NCBI RefSeq assembly: GCF_900095225.1
Contig: NZ_LT607423.1
Coordinates: forward strand, 103,991 to 167,990
DNA length: 64,000 bases
Direction: 5' to 3'
DNA from: Pseudomonas sp. UMAB-08
GTDB lineage: Bacteria > Pseudomonadota > Gammaproteobacteria > Pseudomonadales > Pseudomonadaceae
Every line of letters starts with the position of its first letter. Position 1 is the first letter of the stretch. The position numbers and the translations under genes were made by a program. This document shows positions 25,603-35,545 of the stretch, in pieces. A model generated the notes under the pieces. That model was not told the origin of the DNA and made no database searches. It saw only the letters and a list, made by a program, of their open reading frames with translations.

Positions 25603-26661
25603 TCAGACCTCCATGACCCGTTTCAAAGCCGCACCCACTCGGGATGGACCGGGGAAATACGCCCACTCTTGAGCATGAGGATAAGGGGTATCCCATCCGG
25701 TGACGCGCTCGATAGGCGCTTCCAGATAGTGGAAGCAGTGTTCTTGTACCAGCGCGACCAGTTCGGCGCCAAAGCCGCAGGTGCGCGTGGCTTCGTGAAC
25801 CACCACACAGCGACCGGTTTTCTTCACCGAATTGACGATGGTTTCCAGGTCCAACGGCCATAGGCTGCGCAGGTCGATGACTTCAGCGTCGACGCCGGTC
25901 TCCTCGGCCGCCACTTGAGACACATACACGGTGGTGCCATAGGTCAGCACGGTGACGTCGTTGCCGGGACGGGCAATTGCCGCCACGTCCAGCGGCACTT
26001 TGTAATAACCGTCAGGCACAACGCTAGCCGGGTGTTTCGACCACGGCGTTACCGGCCGGTCGTGATGACCATCGAACGGGCCGTTATACAGGCGTTTGGG
26101 TTCAAGAAAAATAACCGGGTCATCATTCTCGATGGAGGCGATCAACAGGCCCTTGGCGTCATAGGGGTTGGACGGCATGACCGTGCGCAAACCGCAGACC
26201 TGGGTGAACATTGCCTCAATGCTTTGGCTGTGAGTCTGACCACCATAAATGCCGCCACCGCAGGGCATGCGCAGGGTCAATGGGGCGGTGAACTCGCCGG
26301 CCGAGCGATAACGCAAACGTGCGGCTTCAGAAATGATCTGATCCGACGCCGGGTAGACGTAATCGGCGAACTGAATCTCGACCACTGGCCGCAATCCGTA
26401 AGCCCCCATGCCCACCGCGACGCCGACGATCCCGCTTTCGGAGATCGGCGCATCGAACACTCGCGAGGTGCCGTATTTGCCTTGCAGGCCTTCGGTGCAC
26501 CGAAAAACCCCACCGAAATAACCCACGTCCTGGCCAAACACGACCACTTTATTGTCGCGCTCAAGCATCACGTCCATGGCCGAGCGCAGCGCCTGGATCA
26601 TGGTCATGTTGGTGGTGGTCATGGCGGTGTCCAACTGGATGTCGTTGTTGAAATCGTTCAT
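25603..26661 (-). CDS. bkdA2: Branched-chain keto acid dehydrogenase E1 beta
   Basis: The 352-aa subunit pairs with BkdA1 for thiamine-diphosphate-dependent decarboxylation of keto acids from Val, Leu and Ile. It is nearly superimposable on P. putida BkdA2 as remembered: TMIQALRSAMDVMLERD, GQDVGYFGGVFRCTEGLQ, GMGAYGLRPVVEIQFADYVY and VIDLRSLWPLDLETIV. The start at 26661 (MNDFNNDIQLDTA) aligns with that homologue and lies one base after the bkdA1 stop. Confidence 0.95.
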   Translation of the reverse strand: MNDFNNDIQLDTAMTTTNMTMIQALRSAMDVMLERDNKVVVFGQDVGYFGGVFRCTEGLQGKYGTSRVFDAPISESGIVGVAVGMGAYGLRPVVEIQFADYVYPASDQIISEAARLRYRSAGEFTAPLTLRMPCGGGIYGGQTHSQSIEAMFTQVCGLRTVMPSNPYDAKGLLIASIENDDPVIFLEPKRLYNGPFDGHHDRPVTPWSKHPASVVPDGYYKVPLDVAAIARPGNDVTVLTYGTTVYVSQVAAEETGVDAEVIDLRSLWPLDLETIVNSVKKTGRCVVVHEATRTCGFGAELVALVQEHCFHYLEAPIERVTGWDTPYPHAQEWAYFPGPSRVGAALKRVMEV

Positions 26662-26662
26662 G

Positions 26663-27895
26663 TCAAATCCCCAGTTCCTGACGTTGGCGACGGAGGTGCT
26701 CGGGCATCTCTTTGTAAACATCGTCGAACATCGTTGCGGCGCTAGGCATTTGCCCGCCAGCCAAGGTGCCGTAGCGTTCGGCTTCTTTCTGCGCGGCGAT
26801 GATTTCGGCTTCGAGTTCAGCGCTGGTGGCCGCGTGTTCCTCTTCGGACCATTGGCCGATGCGGATCAGGTGTTGCTTGAGGCGCACAATCGGGTCGCCC
26901 AACGGGAAGTGACTCCAGTCATCGGCAGGACGGTATTTGGACGGATCATCCGACGTCGAGTGCGGGCCGGCGCGGTAGGTCACCCACTCGATCAGAGTCG
27001 GACCCAGGTTGCGCCGGGCGCGTTCAGCCGCCCAGGCCGAGGCCGCGTAGACCGCGATGAAATCGTTGCCATCCACCCGCAGCGAGGCAATCCCGCAGCC
27101 CACACCGCGACCGGCAAACGTCGTTGCTTCGCCGCCGGCAATGGCCTGGAAGGTAGAGATTGCCCATTGATTGTTGACCACGTTGAGGATCACCGGCGCG
27201 CGGTAGACGTGGGCGAACGTGAGGGCGGTGTGGAAATCCGATTCGGCGGTGGCGCCATCACCGATCCAGGCCGACGCAATTTTAGTATCGCCCTTGATCG
27301 CCGACGCCATGCCCCAGCCGACCGCCTGAACGAATTGAGTGGCCAGGTTGCCGGAGATGGAGAAAAAACCGAAGTCACGCACTGAGTACATGATCGGCAG
27401 TTGCCGTCCTTTGAGGGGGTCGCGTTCGTTGGACAACAGTTGGCAAATCAGATCCACCAACGGCACTTCGCGAGCCATCAGGATGCTTTGCTGACGATAG
27501 GTCGGAAAGCACATGTCGGTCACGTTCAACGCCAAGGCCTGGGCGCTGCCAATGGCCTCTTCACCAAGACTCTGCATATAGAACGACATTTTCTTCTGGC
27601 GCTGGGCGACGACCATGCGGTTGTCGAAAATCCGCGTCTTGAGCATGGCACGCATGCCTTTACGCAAGATTTCGACAGAAACGCCTTCAGCCCATGGGCC
27701 GAGTGCCTGACCTTGATCGTCGAGTACCCGAATCAGGCCTTTGGCGAGGTCAGCGGTATCGGACGGTTCGACATCTATCGGGGGCTTGCGGACGAGACCG
27801 GCATCGTTCAGATGCAGGTACGAGAAATCGGTTTTACAGCCTGGACGGCCAGAAGGTTCAGGAACGTGCAGGCGCAGGGGTTCGTATTCGTTCAT
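26663..27895 (-). CDS. bkdA1: Branched-chain keto acid dehydrogenase E1 alpha
   Basis: The 410-aa subunit, first gene of the bkd operon, carries the thiamine diphosphate motif GDGATAESDFHTAL...VVNNQWAIS. RAGPHSTSDDPSKYR is the phosphorylation-loop-like region of the E1 alpha family. The N-terminus MNEYEPLRLHVPEPSGRPG matches pseudomonad BkdA1. It is divergent from bkdR over 209 AT-rich bases. Confidence 0.95.
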   Translation of the reverse strand: MNEYEPLRLHVPEPSGRPGCKTDFSYLHLNDAGLVRKPPIDVEPSDTADLAKGLIRVLDDQGQALGPWAEGVSVEILRKGMRAMLKTRIFDNRMVVAQRQKKMSFYMQSLGEEAIGSAQALALNVTDMCFPTYRQQSILMAREVPLVDLICQLLSNERDPLKGRQLPIMYSVRDFGFFSISGNLATQFVQAVGWGMASAIKGDTKIASAWIGDGATAESDFHTALTFAHVYRAPVILNVVNNQWAISTFQAIAGGEATTFAGRGVGCGIASLRVDGNDFIAVYAASAWAAERARRNLGPTLIEWVTYRAGPHSTSDDPSKYRPADDWSHFPLGDPIVRLKQHLIRIGQWSEEEHAATSAELEAEIIAAQKEAERYGTLAGGQMPSAATMFDDVYKEMPEHLRRQRQELGI

Positions 27896-28065
27896 GGGCT
27901 TTCTCTACGCTCGCTTTTGTCATGTGTTTTTGTTGGGCGCTGGAGCTTGTTCAATCACTGGACGCCGATATTCCCTTTGGAAAATCTTGTCCTACACAAA
28001 TCATAGGCCTGAGCGTGGAGAATATTTTTCTCAACTTCGTTGCGTGCAGAGCCATTTAAAGATAT

Positions 28066-28086
28066 TTATTCTGAATAAATAGAATA
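28066..28086. promoter_or_regulatory. Candidate BkdR operator beside the bkdR start
   Basis: TTATTC-T-GAATAA (28066-28078) is a 13-bp palindrome, overlapping TATTCT-N8-AGAATA (28067-28086). AT-rich imperfect palindromes like this are typical Lrp-family sites. They end 18 bases before bkdR, as autoregulation would need. In P. putida BkdR both activates bkdA1 and represses itself. The rest of the 27896-28104 gap is AT-rich promoter DNA. Confidence 0.45.
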
Positions 28087-28104
28087 AACAGGCGTATTTG
28101 TCTC

Positions 28105-28593
28105 ATGAGAAAGCTTGATCGTACTGACATAGGGATTCTCAACAGTCTTCAAGAGAATGCCCGGATCACCAATGCCGACCTCGCACGCTCCGTCAATCTC
28201 TCCCCTACCCCGTGCTTCAACCGGGTCAAGGCGATGGAAGACCTCGGGCTCATCCGTCAACAAGTCACCCTACTGGACCCGGAGCTATTAGGGCTGCACG
28301 TCAACGTGTTTATCCATGTCAGCCTGGAAAAGCAGGTCGAGGAAGCCTTGCACGAGTTCGAAGAGGCCATCGCCAATCGTCCCGAAGTGATGGAGTGCTA
28401 TTTGATGGCGGGCGACCCGGATTACTTGATTCGGGTGCTGGTGCCGACCATTCAGGCGCTGGAACGGTTTCTGCTCGATTTTCTGACCAAAGTGCCAGGA
28501 GTGGCCAACATTCGCTCCAACTTCGCGCTCAAACAGGTGCGCTACAAAACGGCGTTGCCGTTGCCAGCCAACGGGATGAGTCTGGAGCGCTAG
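28105..28593 (+). CDS. bkdR: Lrp-family activator of the bkd operon
   Basis: The 162-aa AsnC/Lrp protein starts MRKLDRTDIGILNSLQENARITNADLARSVNLSPTPCFNRVKAMEDLG, the Lrp winged HTH. A RAM ligand domain follows (VNVFIHVSLEKQVEEALHEFEEAI, MECYLMAGDPDYLIRVLVP). It closely matches P. putida BkdR, which responds to branched-chain amino acids. The divergent position next to bkdA1 supports the name. Confidence 0.93.
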   Translation: MRKLDRTDIGILNSLQENARITNADLARSVNLSPTPCFNRVKAMEDLGLIRQQVTLLDPELLGLHVNVFIHVSLEKQVEEALHEFEEAIANRPEVMECYLMAGDPDYLIRVLVPTIQALERFLLDFLTKVPGVANIRSNFALKQVRYKTALPLPANGMSLER

Positions 28594-28699
28594 TGGGCCT
28601 GGTACGGACGCTTGTCAGCCATCGCCGTGTTACTATCGCCGCTCATTCGCAGCCGCCTGGCATCGTCGTGAAATCTTCTCTTCTCTTCTTTTTTTCCCC

Positions 28700-30162
<1,463 letters not shown>

Positions 30163-30163
<1 letters not shown>

Positions 30164-31170
30164 TGAAAGACAACGCGTTCAACGTGCTTTGGCTCCAATC
30201 GGGTGGCTGTGGGGGCTGCACGATGTCGCTGCTGTGCGCCGATACTCAGGACTTCGCAGGCATGTGGCGCAGTGCCGGAATCGAACTGCTCTGGCACCCG
30301 TCGCTGTCGCTGGAAACCGGCGACGAAATGGTCAGCATCCTCAACGACTGCTTGCAAGGCCGTACCCGTCTCGACGCTCTGTGCATCGAAGGCTCCATGC
30401 TTCGCGGCCCCAACGGCACCGGGCGCTTTCACATGCTGGCCGGCACGGGTCGGGCAATGATCGACTGGGTTCGGGACCTGGCCGGGGTGGCCGAGTACAC
30501 CCTGGGCATCGGTACCTGCGCCGCGTATGGTGGCATCACCGCTGCCGGCAACAACCCGACGGACGCCTGCGGCCTGCAATACGACGGCCATCGCCTGGGC
30601 GGCTTGCTGGGTGCCGATTACCGTTCACGTCGCGGCCTGCCGGTGATCAACGTCGCCGGATGCCCGACTCACCCTGGCTGGGTCACCGACACACTCATGT
30701 CGCTGGCCGCCGGCCTGTTCGCCGAGCCCGACCTGGATGTCCTGGGGCGGCCGCGCTTCTACGCCGATCAACTGGTTCACCACGGCTGCACGCGTAACGA
30801 GTTCTACGAATACAAGGCCAGCGCCGAGAAACCTTCGGACCTCGGCTGCATGATGGAGAACCTCGGCTGCAAGGGCACCCAGGCCCACGCCGATTGCAAT
30901 ACACGCTTGTGGAATGGCGAGGGTTCCTGCACCCGTGGCGGCTATGCCTGCATCAACTGCACCGCCCCTGGCTTCGAAGAACCGGGGCATGCGTTCAACC
31001 TCACGCCCAAGGTGGCAGGCATTCCCATCGGCCTGCCAACCGACATGCCCAAAGCCTGGTTTGTCGCCCTGTCAGCGCTGTCCAAATCGGCAACGCCCAA
31101 GCGGGTCAAGCAGAACGCCACGTCCGACCATCAACTCATCGCGCCCGTTGTGCTTATCCCACGGCGTTAG
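30163..31170 (+). CDS. hoxB: Regulatory (H2-sensing) hydrogenase small subunit
   Basis: This 335-aa Fe-S subunit belongs to the cytoplasmic sensor hydrogenase (HoxB/HupU). It lacks a Tat signal and starts almost directly at the proximal-cluster motif LQSGGCGGCTMSLL. Further cysteine motifs are GIGTCAAYGG, VAGCPTHPGW, HHGCTRNEFYEYKASAEKPSDLGCMMENLGCKG, and GSCTRGGYACINCTAPGF. Absence of an export signal and pairing with hoxC and a kinase mark it as a sensor, not an energy-converting enzyme. It could equally be called hupU. Confidence 0.93.
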
Positions 31171-31179
31171 GAAAGCCTT

Positions 31180-32637
31180 ATGTCACGTCTGGTGGTAGGT
31201 CCTTTCAATCGTGTCGAAGGTGACCTCGAAGTGCAACTTGAAGTGGAGGATGGCCGCGTGCGTTCGGCGCAGGTCAACGCCACCATGTTTCGCGGCTTCG
31301 AGCAGATACTGCTGCAACACGCCCCGCTTGATGCGCTGGTCTATGCCCCACGCATCTGTGGCATTTGCTCGGTATCCCAGTCGATTGCCGCCGCCCGTGC
31401 ACTGGCCTCACTGGCCGGTGTGCAACCGCCTGACAACGGTCTGCTGACGATCAATCTCATGGCGGCGACAGAGAATCTCGCTGACCATCTGACTCATTTC
31501 TATTTATTTTTCATGCCCGACTTCGTGCGCCCGGCGTATGCAGGACGACCGTGGTACGCAGCCGCTCAGGCGCGCTTTACGCCGGGCCAGGGCAGCCAGC
31601 AACGTCTGGCGGTGTCCGCCCGCAAACGCTGGCTGGACCTGATCGGTACCTTGGGCGGAAAGTGGCCGCACACTGGCTCCATCCAGCCCGGCGGCTCGAC
31701 CCGAGCCATTGATGCGGCCGAACGTCTGCGTTTGCTGACACGGGTTCGCGAGTTCCGCCAATTTCTCGAAACGGAGCTGTTCGCTACCCCACTGGAGCGC
31801 ATCGTCGGGCTTGGCAGCGAAAACGAACTCTGGGCCTGGCAGGCAGAAGCGCCGGGCCAAGGCGATTTGCGCCAATTCCTCGACATCGCGCTGGACAGCG
31901 GACTGGAACATCTCGGTCCGGGACCGGGGCTCTACCTGTCTTATGGCGCCTATCCGCAGCCCGACGGGCACATGGTGTTCCCACAAGGTCTGTGGAACGC
32001 GGTCACGCAGCGAGTAGAAAGCCTGGACCTGGCTGATATCAGCGAGGACGCCGCCCACGCCTGGCTGGATGACAGCGGCGGCCCCCTGCATCCGGCCCAA
32101 GGCCAAACCGAACCGCTGGCTGAAAAACCTGCCGCCTATACCTGGAACAAAGCCCCACGACTGGCAGGCGCGGTACTCGAAACCGGGGCCTTGGCCCGTC
32201 AACTGATCGCTGGCCAACCGTTGCTGCGCGACGCCGTCGCCCGCTGCGGAGCAACCGTCTACACCCGCGTGCTGGCCAGGCTGATGGAGCTGGCCCGCGT
32301 GGTACCGCTGATGGAGCAGTGGCTGATGGCCCTGCGCCCCGGCGAACCCTATTATCGCGCCGCAGAACTGCCCGACAACGGCAGCGCCGTGGGCCTCACT
32401 GAAGCGGCGCGCGGCGCCCTCGGCCATTGGCTTCGGGTCGAGCACGGACGCATCGCCAGCTACCAGATCATCGCGCCGACCACCTGGAACTTTTCCCCGC
32501 GTGACGCCCAGGGTCGGCCCGGCGCACTGGAGCAAGCCCTTGAGGGCGCGCCCGTGCTGCCCGGCGAGAAAACACCGGTTGCGGTGCAGCATATCGTTCG
32601 TTCTTTCGACCCGTGCATGGTTTGCACGGTGCATTGA
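31180..32637 (+). CDS. hoxC: Regulatory hydrogenase large subunit
   Basis: The 485-aa [NiFe] subunit has the N-terminal Ni ligand motif as RICGICSVSQS, with Gln where catalytic hydrogenases have His, a known trait of sensor hydrogenases. The C-terminal motif DPCMVCTVH is the very end of the protein, so no endopeptidase cleavage is needed, another sensor trait. With HoxB it binds H2 slowly and signals to HoxJ. It starts nine bases after hoxB, with GGAAAGCCTT upstream. Confidence 0.94.
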   Translation: MSRLVVGPFNRVEGDLEVQLEVEDGRVRSAQVNATMFRGFEQILLQHAPLDALVYAPRICGICSVSQSIAAARALASLAGVQPPDNGLLTINLMAATENLADHLTHFYLFFMPDFVRPAYAGRPWYAAAQARFTPGQGSQQRLAVSARKRWLDLIGTLGGKWPHTGSIQPGGSTRAIDAAERLRLLTRVREFRQFLETELFATPLERIVGLGSENELWAWQAEAPGQGDLRQFLDIALDSGLEHLGPGPGLYLSYGAYPQPDGHMVFPQGLWNAVTQRVESLDLADISEDAAHAWLDDSGGPLHPAQGQTEPLAEKPAAYTWNKAPRLAGAVLETGALARQLIAGQPLLRDAVARCGATVYTRVLARLMELARVVPLMEQWLMALRPGEPYYRAAELPDNGSAVGLTEAARGALGHWLRVEHGRIASYQIIAPTTWNFSPRDAQGRPGALEQALEGAPVLPGEKTPVAVQHIVRSFDPCMVCTVH

Positions 32638-32651
32638 ACCAGGAGAACGTC

Positions 32652-33977
32652 ATGGCGCGCAAAGCAGCGCCCGGCAACCTCGACGAGGACGCCTGGCTGG
32701 AAGTGATCGGCAAGATGGATGAAGTCTATTCACAGCTGGTGCAGGACGAAATCGCCCTGGAAGAAAAAAATGCCGAGCTGGAGCAATCGCAGCAGTTCAT
32801 CGCAGGGCTGCTGTCGTCCATGTCCGACGTGCTACTGGCCTGCGACCCGGACGGGCGCATCGAAGAATCCAACAATGCCCTGCGCACGCTGGTAGGACGC
32901 GACGAACAGACGCTGCTTGGCAGCCCGGTCTACGCCTTGCTGGCCGATGCGCGAAGTGACGAACAACTGCGCAAGACATTGGCCGGCCTGCGCAGACCCA
33001 ATGCCAGCGCCAGCCTCGAACTGAACTTCAAGGACGCCCTTGGCGCGCCACTGCCCGTAGACATCAGCTGCACCGTGCGCAGTACTGGCAACGGACGCTG
33101 CATCGGTCACGTGCTCGTGGGGCGCCCGCTGGGTGAGCTGAAACACGCCTACCGCCAGTTGCACGAAGCCCACGAAGCCCTTAAGCGCACCCAGCAACAA
33201 CTGCTGCATGCGGAGAAAATGGCCTCCCTCGGTCGGCTGGTCGCCGGGGTCGCCCACGAACTGAACAACCCGATCAGTTTCGTGCTCGCCAATGCCCATG
33301 TTCTGGGGGGTTACCGAGAGCGTCTTGAGCAGTATCTGGAGGCAGTCAACGCCGACGAACCACGGGAGATACGCGAAGCCCTGCGCCGACAGTTGCGCAT
33401 CGACCCACTGCTGGCCGACCTGCCGTCGCTGATCGAGGGCACTCTGGAAGGCGCGCAACGGACCGCCGACATTGTCAGCGCGCTGAAGCGTTTTTCGGCG
33501 GTGGATCGCGAGACGCTGGGCGAGGTTGCGCTGAACGAAGTGGTCGAGCGAGCTATTCACTGGATCACCCGGGGCATCGCACCGGACCTGCGCGTGCACT
33601 GGCACCCCGACAGTGCACCCTGCGTGCACGGCAACAGCGGACAGTTGCTGCAAGTGCTGATGAACCTGATGCAAAACGCCTACGACGCCGCCCAGGCCGC
33701 CGAGCGCGAAACAGCGGAAGTGTGGATAAGCGTCGAACAGGAGCCCGGCTGGGTCACCCTGCGCCTGCGCGACAATGGCAGCGGCATTGCCGCAGAGCAT
33801 CTGACCCAAGTGTTCGATCCCTTCTTCAGCACCAAGCCGGTCGGCAAGGGCACAGGCCTGGGGCTGTCGATCAGCTACAGCATTGTCGAACGCTGCGGTG
33901 GCCGCCTGATCGCAGGCAATCATCCTCAAGGCGGGGCCGAGTTCACCCTGATCATCCCCAGTCAGTTCGCTGACTAA
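32652..33977 (+). CDS. hoxJ: HoxJ histidine kinase of the H2-sensing system
   Basis: This 441-aa soluble kinase begins with a coiled-coil-prone segment (DEVYSQLVQDEIALEEKNAELEQSQQF). A PAS domain follows (about 55-175, starting LLSSMSDVLLACDPDGRIEESNNAL), then HisKA with H-box GVAHELNNPISFVLAN and HATPase_c with LMNLMQNAYDAAQAAE (N), LRDNGSGIAAEHL (G1), VFDPFFSTKP (F) and GKGTGLGLSISYSIVERCGG (G2). All boxes look intact, unlike the defective hoxJ reported in R. eutropha H16. There are no membrane spans, as expected for a kinase docked to cytoplasmic HoxBC. ATG 32652 has AGGAG upstream. Confidence 0.93.
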   Translation: MARKAAPGNLDEDAWLEVIGKMDEVYSQLVQDEIALEEKNAELEQSQQFIAGLLSSMSDVLLACDPDGRIEESNNALRTLVGRDEQTLLGSPVYALLADARSDEQLRKTLAGLRRPNASASLELNFKDALGAPLPVDISCTVRSTGNGRCIGHVLVGRPLGELKHAYRQLHEAHEALKRTQQQLLHAEKMASLGRLVAGVAHELNNPISFVLANAHVLGGYRERLEQYLEAVNADEPREIREALRRQLRIDPLLADLPSLIEGTLEGAQRTADIVSALKRFSAVDRETLGEVALNEVVERAIHWITRGIAPDLRVHWHPDSAPCVHGNSGQLLQVLMNLMQNAYDAAQAAERETAEVWISVEQEPGWVTLRLRDNGSGIAAEHLTQVFDPFFSTKPVGKGTGLGLSISYSIVERCGGRLIAGNHPQGGAEFTLIIPSQFAD

Positions 33978-33996
33978 GCGCAGACGCGCCGAGTGC

Positions 33997-34048
33997 CACT
34001 GCAAAGTGAGTGTCCATTTACCCACGAACAGTGCAAAAGCAGTGTCCA
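33997..34048 (+). promoter_or_regulatory. Direct repeat upstream of the hoxN sigma-54 promoter (candidate HoxA site)
   Basis: CACTGCAAAGTGAGTGTCCA (33997-34016) recurs as CAGTGCAAAAGCAGTGTCCA (34029-34048), 16 of 20 identical, 32 bases start to start, about three helical turns. The pair lies 44-95 bases before the -24/-12 promoter, the usual place for an enhancer-binding protein. Assignment to HoxA is inferred from position. Confidence 0.5.
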
Positions 34049-34091
34049 GCGCACGCCACACAAACACGGCTGCTACGCGGTCGAACGGGGC

Positions 34092-34107
34092 TGGCACAGG
34101 GTTTGTA
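34092..34107 (+). promoter_or_regulatory. Sigma-54 promoter for hoxN
   Basis: TGGCACAGGGTTTGTA matches TGGCAC-N5-TTGCW with GG and the -12 G correctly spaced by ten bases (GT instead of GC at -12). It lies 50 bases before hoxN. The same TGGCACAGG...TTGTA recurs in front of hoxK. Confidence 0.75.
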
Positions 34108-34157
34108 TGACATTCTCTTTGATTTCCAGCCTGCCCCCCCTTCCTTGCGGAGTACTC

Positions 34158-35228
34158 ATGCCTGTATCCAACGCCGCCGGAACCGCCAAAAGCGTGGCAC
34201 CTTTGATCTTCAAGCGCCACGTGGTGATGATTTTCGGCGGCCTGCTCGCCGTCAATCTTATGGCCTGGCTCTGGGCCTTCATTGCCTTTCGCGACTACCC
34301 GTTGCTGCTCGGCACCGCGTTCCTCGCCTACAGCTTCGGCCTGCGTCATGCCGTCGATGCGGACCATATCGCCGCCATCGACAACGTCACTCGCAAGCTG
34401 ATTCAAGAGGGTCAACAGACCGCCACCGTAGGCCTGTTCTTTTCCCTGGGGCACAGCACCATCGTGATCCTCGCGACCTTGGTCATCGCCCTGACCGCCT
34501 CGACGTTCAAGGCGGACATTGAAGCGTTCCACGGTATCGGCGGCCTGATTGGCACCTCGGTTTCCGCCGTCTTCCTGCTATTGGTGGCGCTGATCAACCT
34601 GATCATCCTGCGCTCGGTGTACCTGGCTTTTCGCCGGGTCCGGCGCGGCGAGCGGGTCGGCGAACAAGAGATGAATGCACTGCTGGCGGGCGGTGGCCTG
34701 ATTGCGCGGCTGGTACGCCCACTGTTCGGCCTGATCAGCCGCAGCTGGCACCTTTACCCACTGGGCTTTCTGTTTGGCCTGGGCTTCGATACCGCCACGG
34801 AAATCGGTTTGCTGGGCATTTCAGCGGCACAGGCTTCGCAGGACTTGCCCATCTGGTCGATCCTGGTCTTCCCCGCGCTGTTCACCGCAGGCATGGCGCT
34901 GGTCGATACCGCCGACAGCGTGATGATGACCGGCGCCTACCACTGGGCGCTGATCAAACCTGCGCGCAAGCTCTACTACAACCTGACCATCACCTCGGTC
35001 TCGGTGTTGGTGGCGCTGCTGGTGGGTGGCCTGGAAGTGCTGCACCTGATTGCCTCGCGCCTGGGCCTTGAAGGTGGCGCATGGGACGTTATCGCGTCCC
35101 TGAACGACGACTTCGGCTTGATCGGCTACCTGATCATCGGACTCTTCATCCTCACGTGGACCCTCTCCCTGCTGTTCTACCGCCTTAAAGGCTACGACCG
35201 GCTGGACCTGGATTACCCCGCGGCTTAA
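34158..35228 (+). CDS. hoxN: High-affinity nickel permease (HoxN/NixA family)
   Basis: This 356-aa inner-membrane protein has about eight spans. It carries the NiCoT signature RHAVDADHIAAIDN (HX4DH in helix 2), FSLGHSTIVI and LGFDTATEIGLLGI. It imports Ni2+ needed for the hydrogenase active site. ATG 34158 follows GGAG; the frame is open for 165 bases upstream but that stretch contains the promoter elements. It has its own sigma-54 promoter, separating it from hoxABCJ, so nickel uptake is probably induced together with the hydrogenase. Confidence 0.94.
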   Translation: MPVSNAAGTAKSVAPLIFKRHVVMIFGGLLAVNLMAWLWAFIAFRDYPLLLGTAFLAYSFGLRHAVDADHIAAIDNVTRKLIQEGQQTATVGLFFSLGHSTIVILATLVIALTASTFKADIEAFHGIGGLIGTSVSAVFLLLVALINLIILRSVYLAFRRVRRGERVGEQEMNALLAGGGLIARLVRPLFGLISRSWHLYPLGFLFGLGFDTATEIGLLGISAAQASQDLPIWSILVFPALFTAGMALVDTADSVMMTGAYHWALIKPARKLYYNLTITSVSVLVALLVGGLEVLHLIASRLGLEGGAWDVIASLNDDFGLIGYLIIGLFILTWTLSLLFYRLKGYDRLDLDYPAA

Positions 35229-35260
35229 AGCGGGTCCCAGCCTGACAAACAGGTCGGAGC

Positions 35261-35301
35261 GTGAGGGGCAGCGCTGTCTGAGCGACAGCGCTGCCCCTCA
35301 C
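35261..35301. terminator. Perfect 18-bp stem-loop between hoxN and hoxK
   Basis: GTGAGGGGCAGCGCTGTC (35261-35278), loop TGAGC, then the exact complement (35284-35301). It lies 33 bases after the hoxN stop and has no downstream T-run. It may end the hoxN transcript or shield its 3' end from decay. Between it and the hoxK promoter (35302-35457) I see only AT-rich DNA and no gene. Confidence 0.6.
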
Positions 35302-35457
35302 CGATCAGCCCGTTACCAGTAAAGCAGACCAGTGGAAACCAAGTATCCACCGCTGCGCGTTCAACCCTAAAGCGCAATGCCCGAACACGAATAAAAACTC
35401 CTTAAAAAACAACCACATACATGAAATTAAGCGCTACCCGGCAAGACCGCGACGAAA

Positions 35458-35473
35458 TGGCACAGGTCTTGTA
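35458..35473 (+). promoter_or_regulatory. Sigma-54 promoter for the hoxK-hypE operon
   Basis: TGGCACAGGTCTTGTA has the -24 TGGCAC and the -12 TTGTA with canonical spacing. It lies 72 bases before hoxK. It shares 14 of 16 bases with the hoxN promoter at 34092, arguing for one common activator, HoxA. Confidence 0.82.
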
Positions 35474-35545
35474 GTTACCAGGTATTACTTTCAGTACGCG
35501 GCGTGCAACCCCACTCGAAGAATATTCCTGGGGAGGAGAAAACAG

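Noticed and set aside
32832..34532. A 566-codon open frame antisense to hoxJ and hoxN
   Set aside because: It spans two well-supported genes and their promoter on the other strand and its translation shows no family features.
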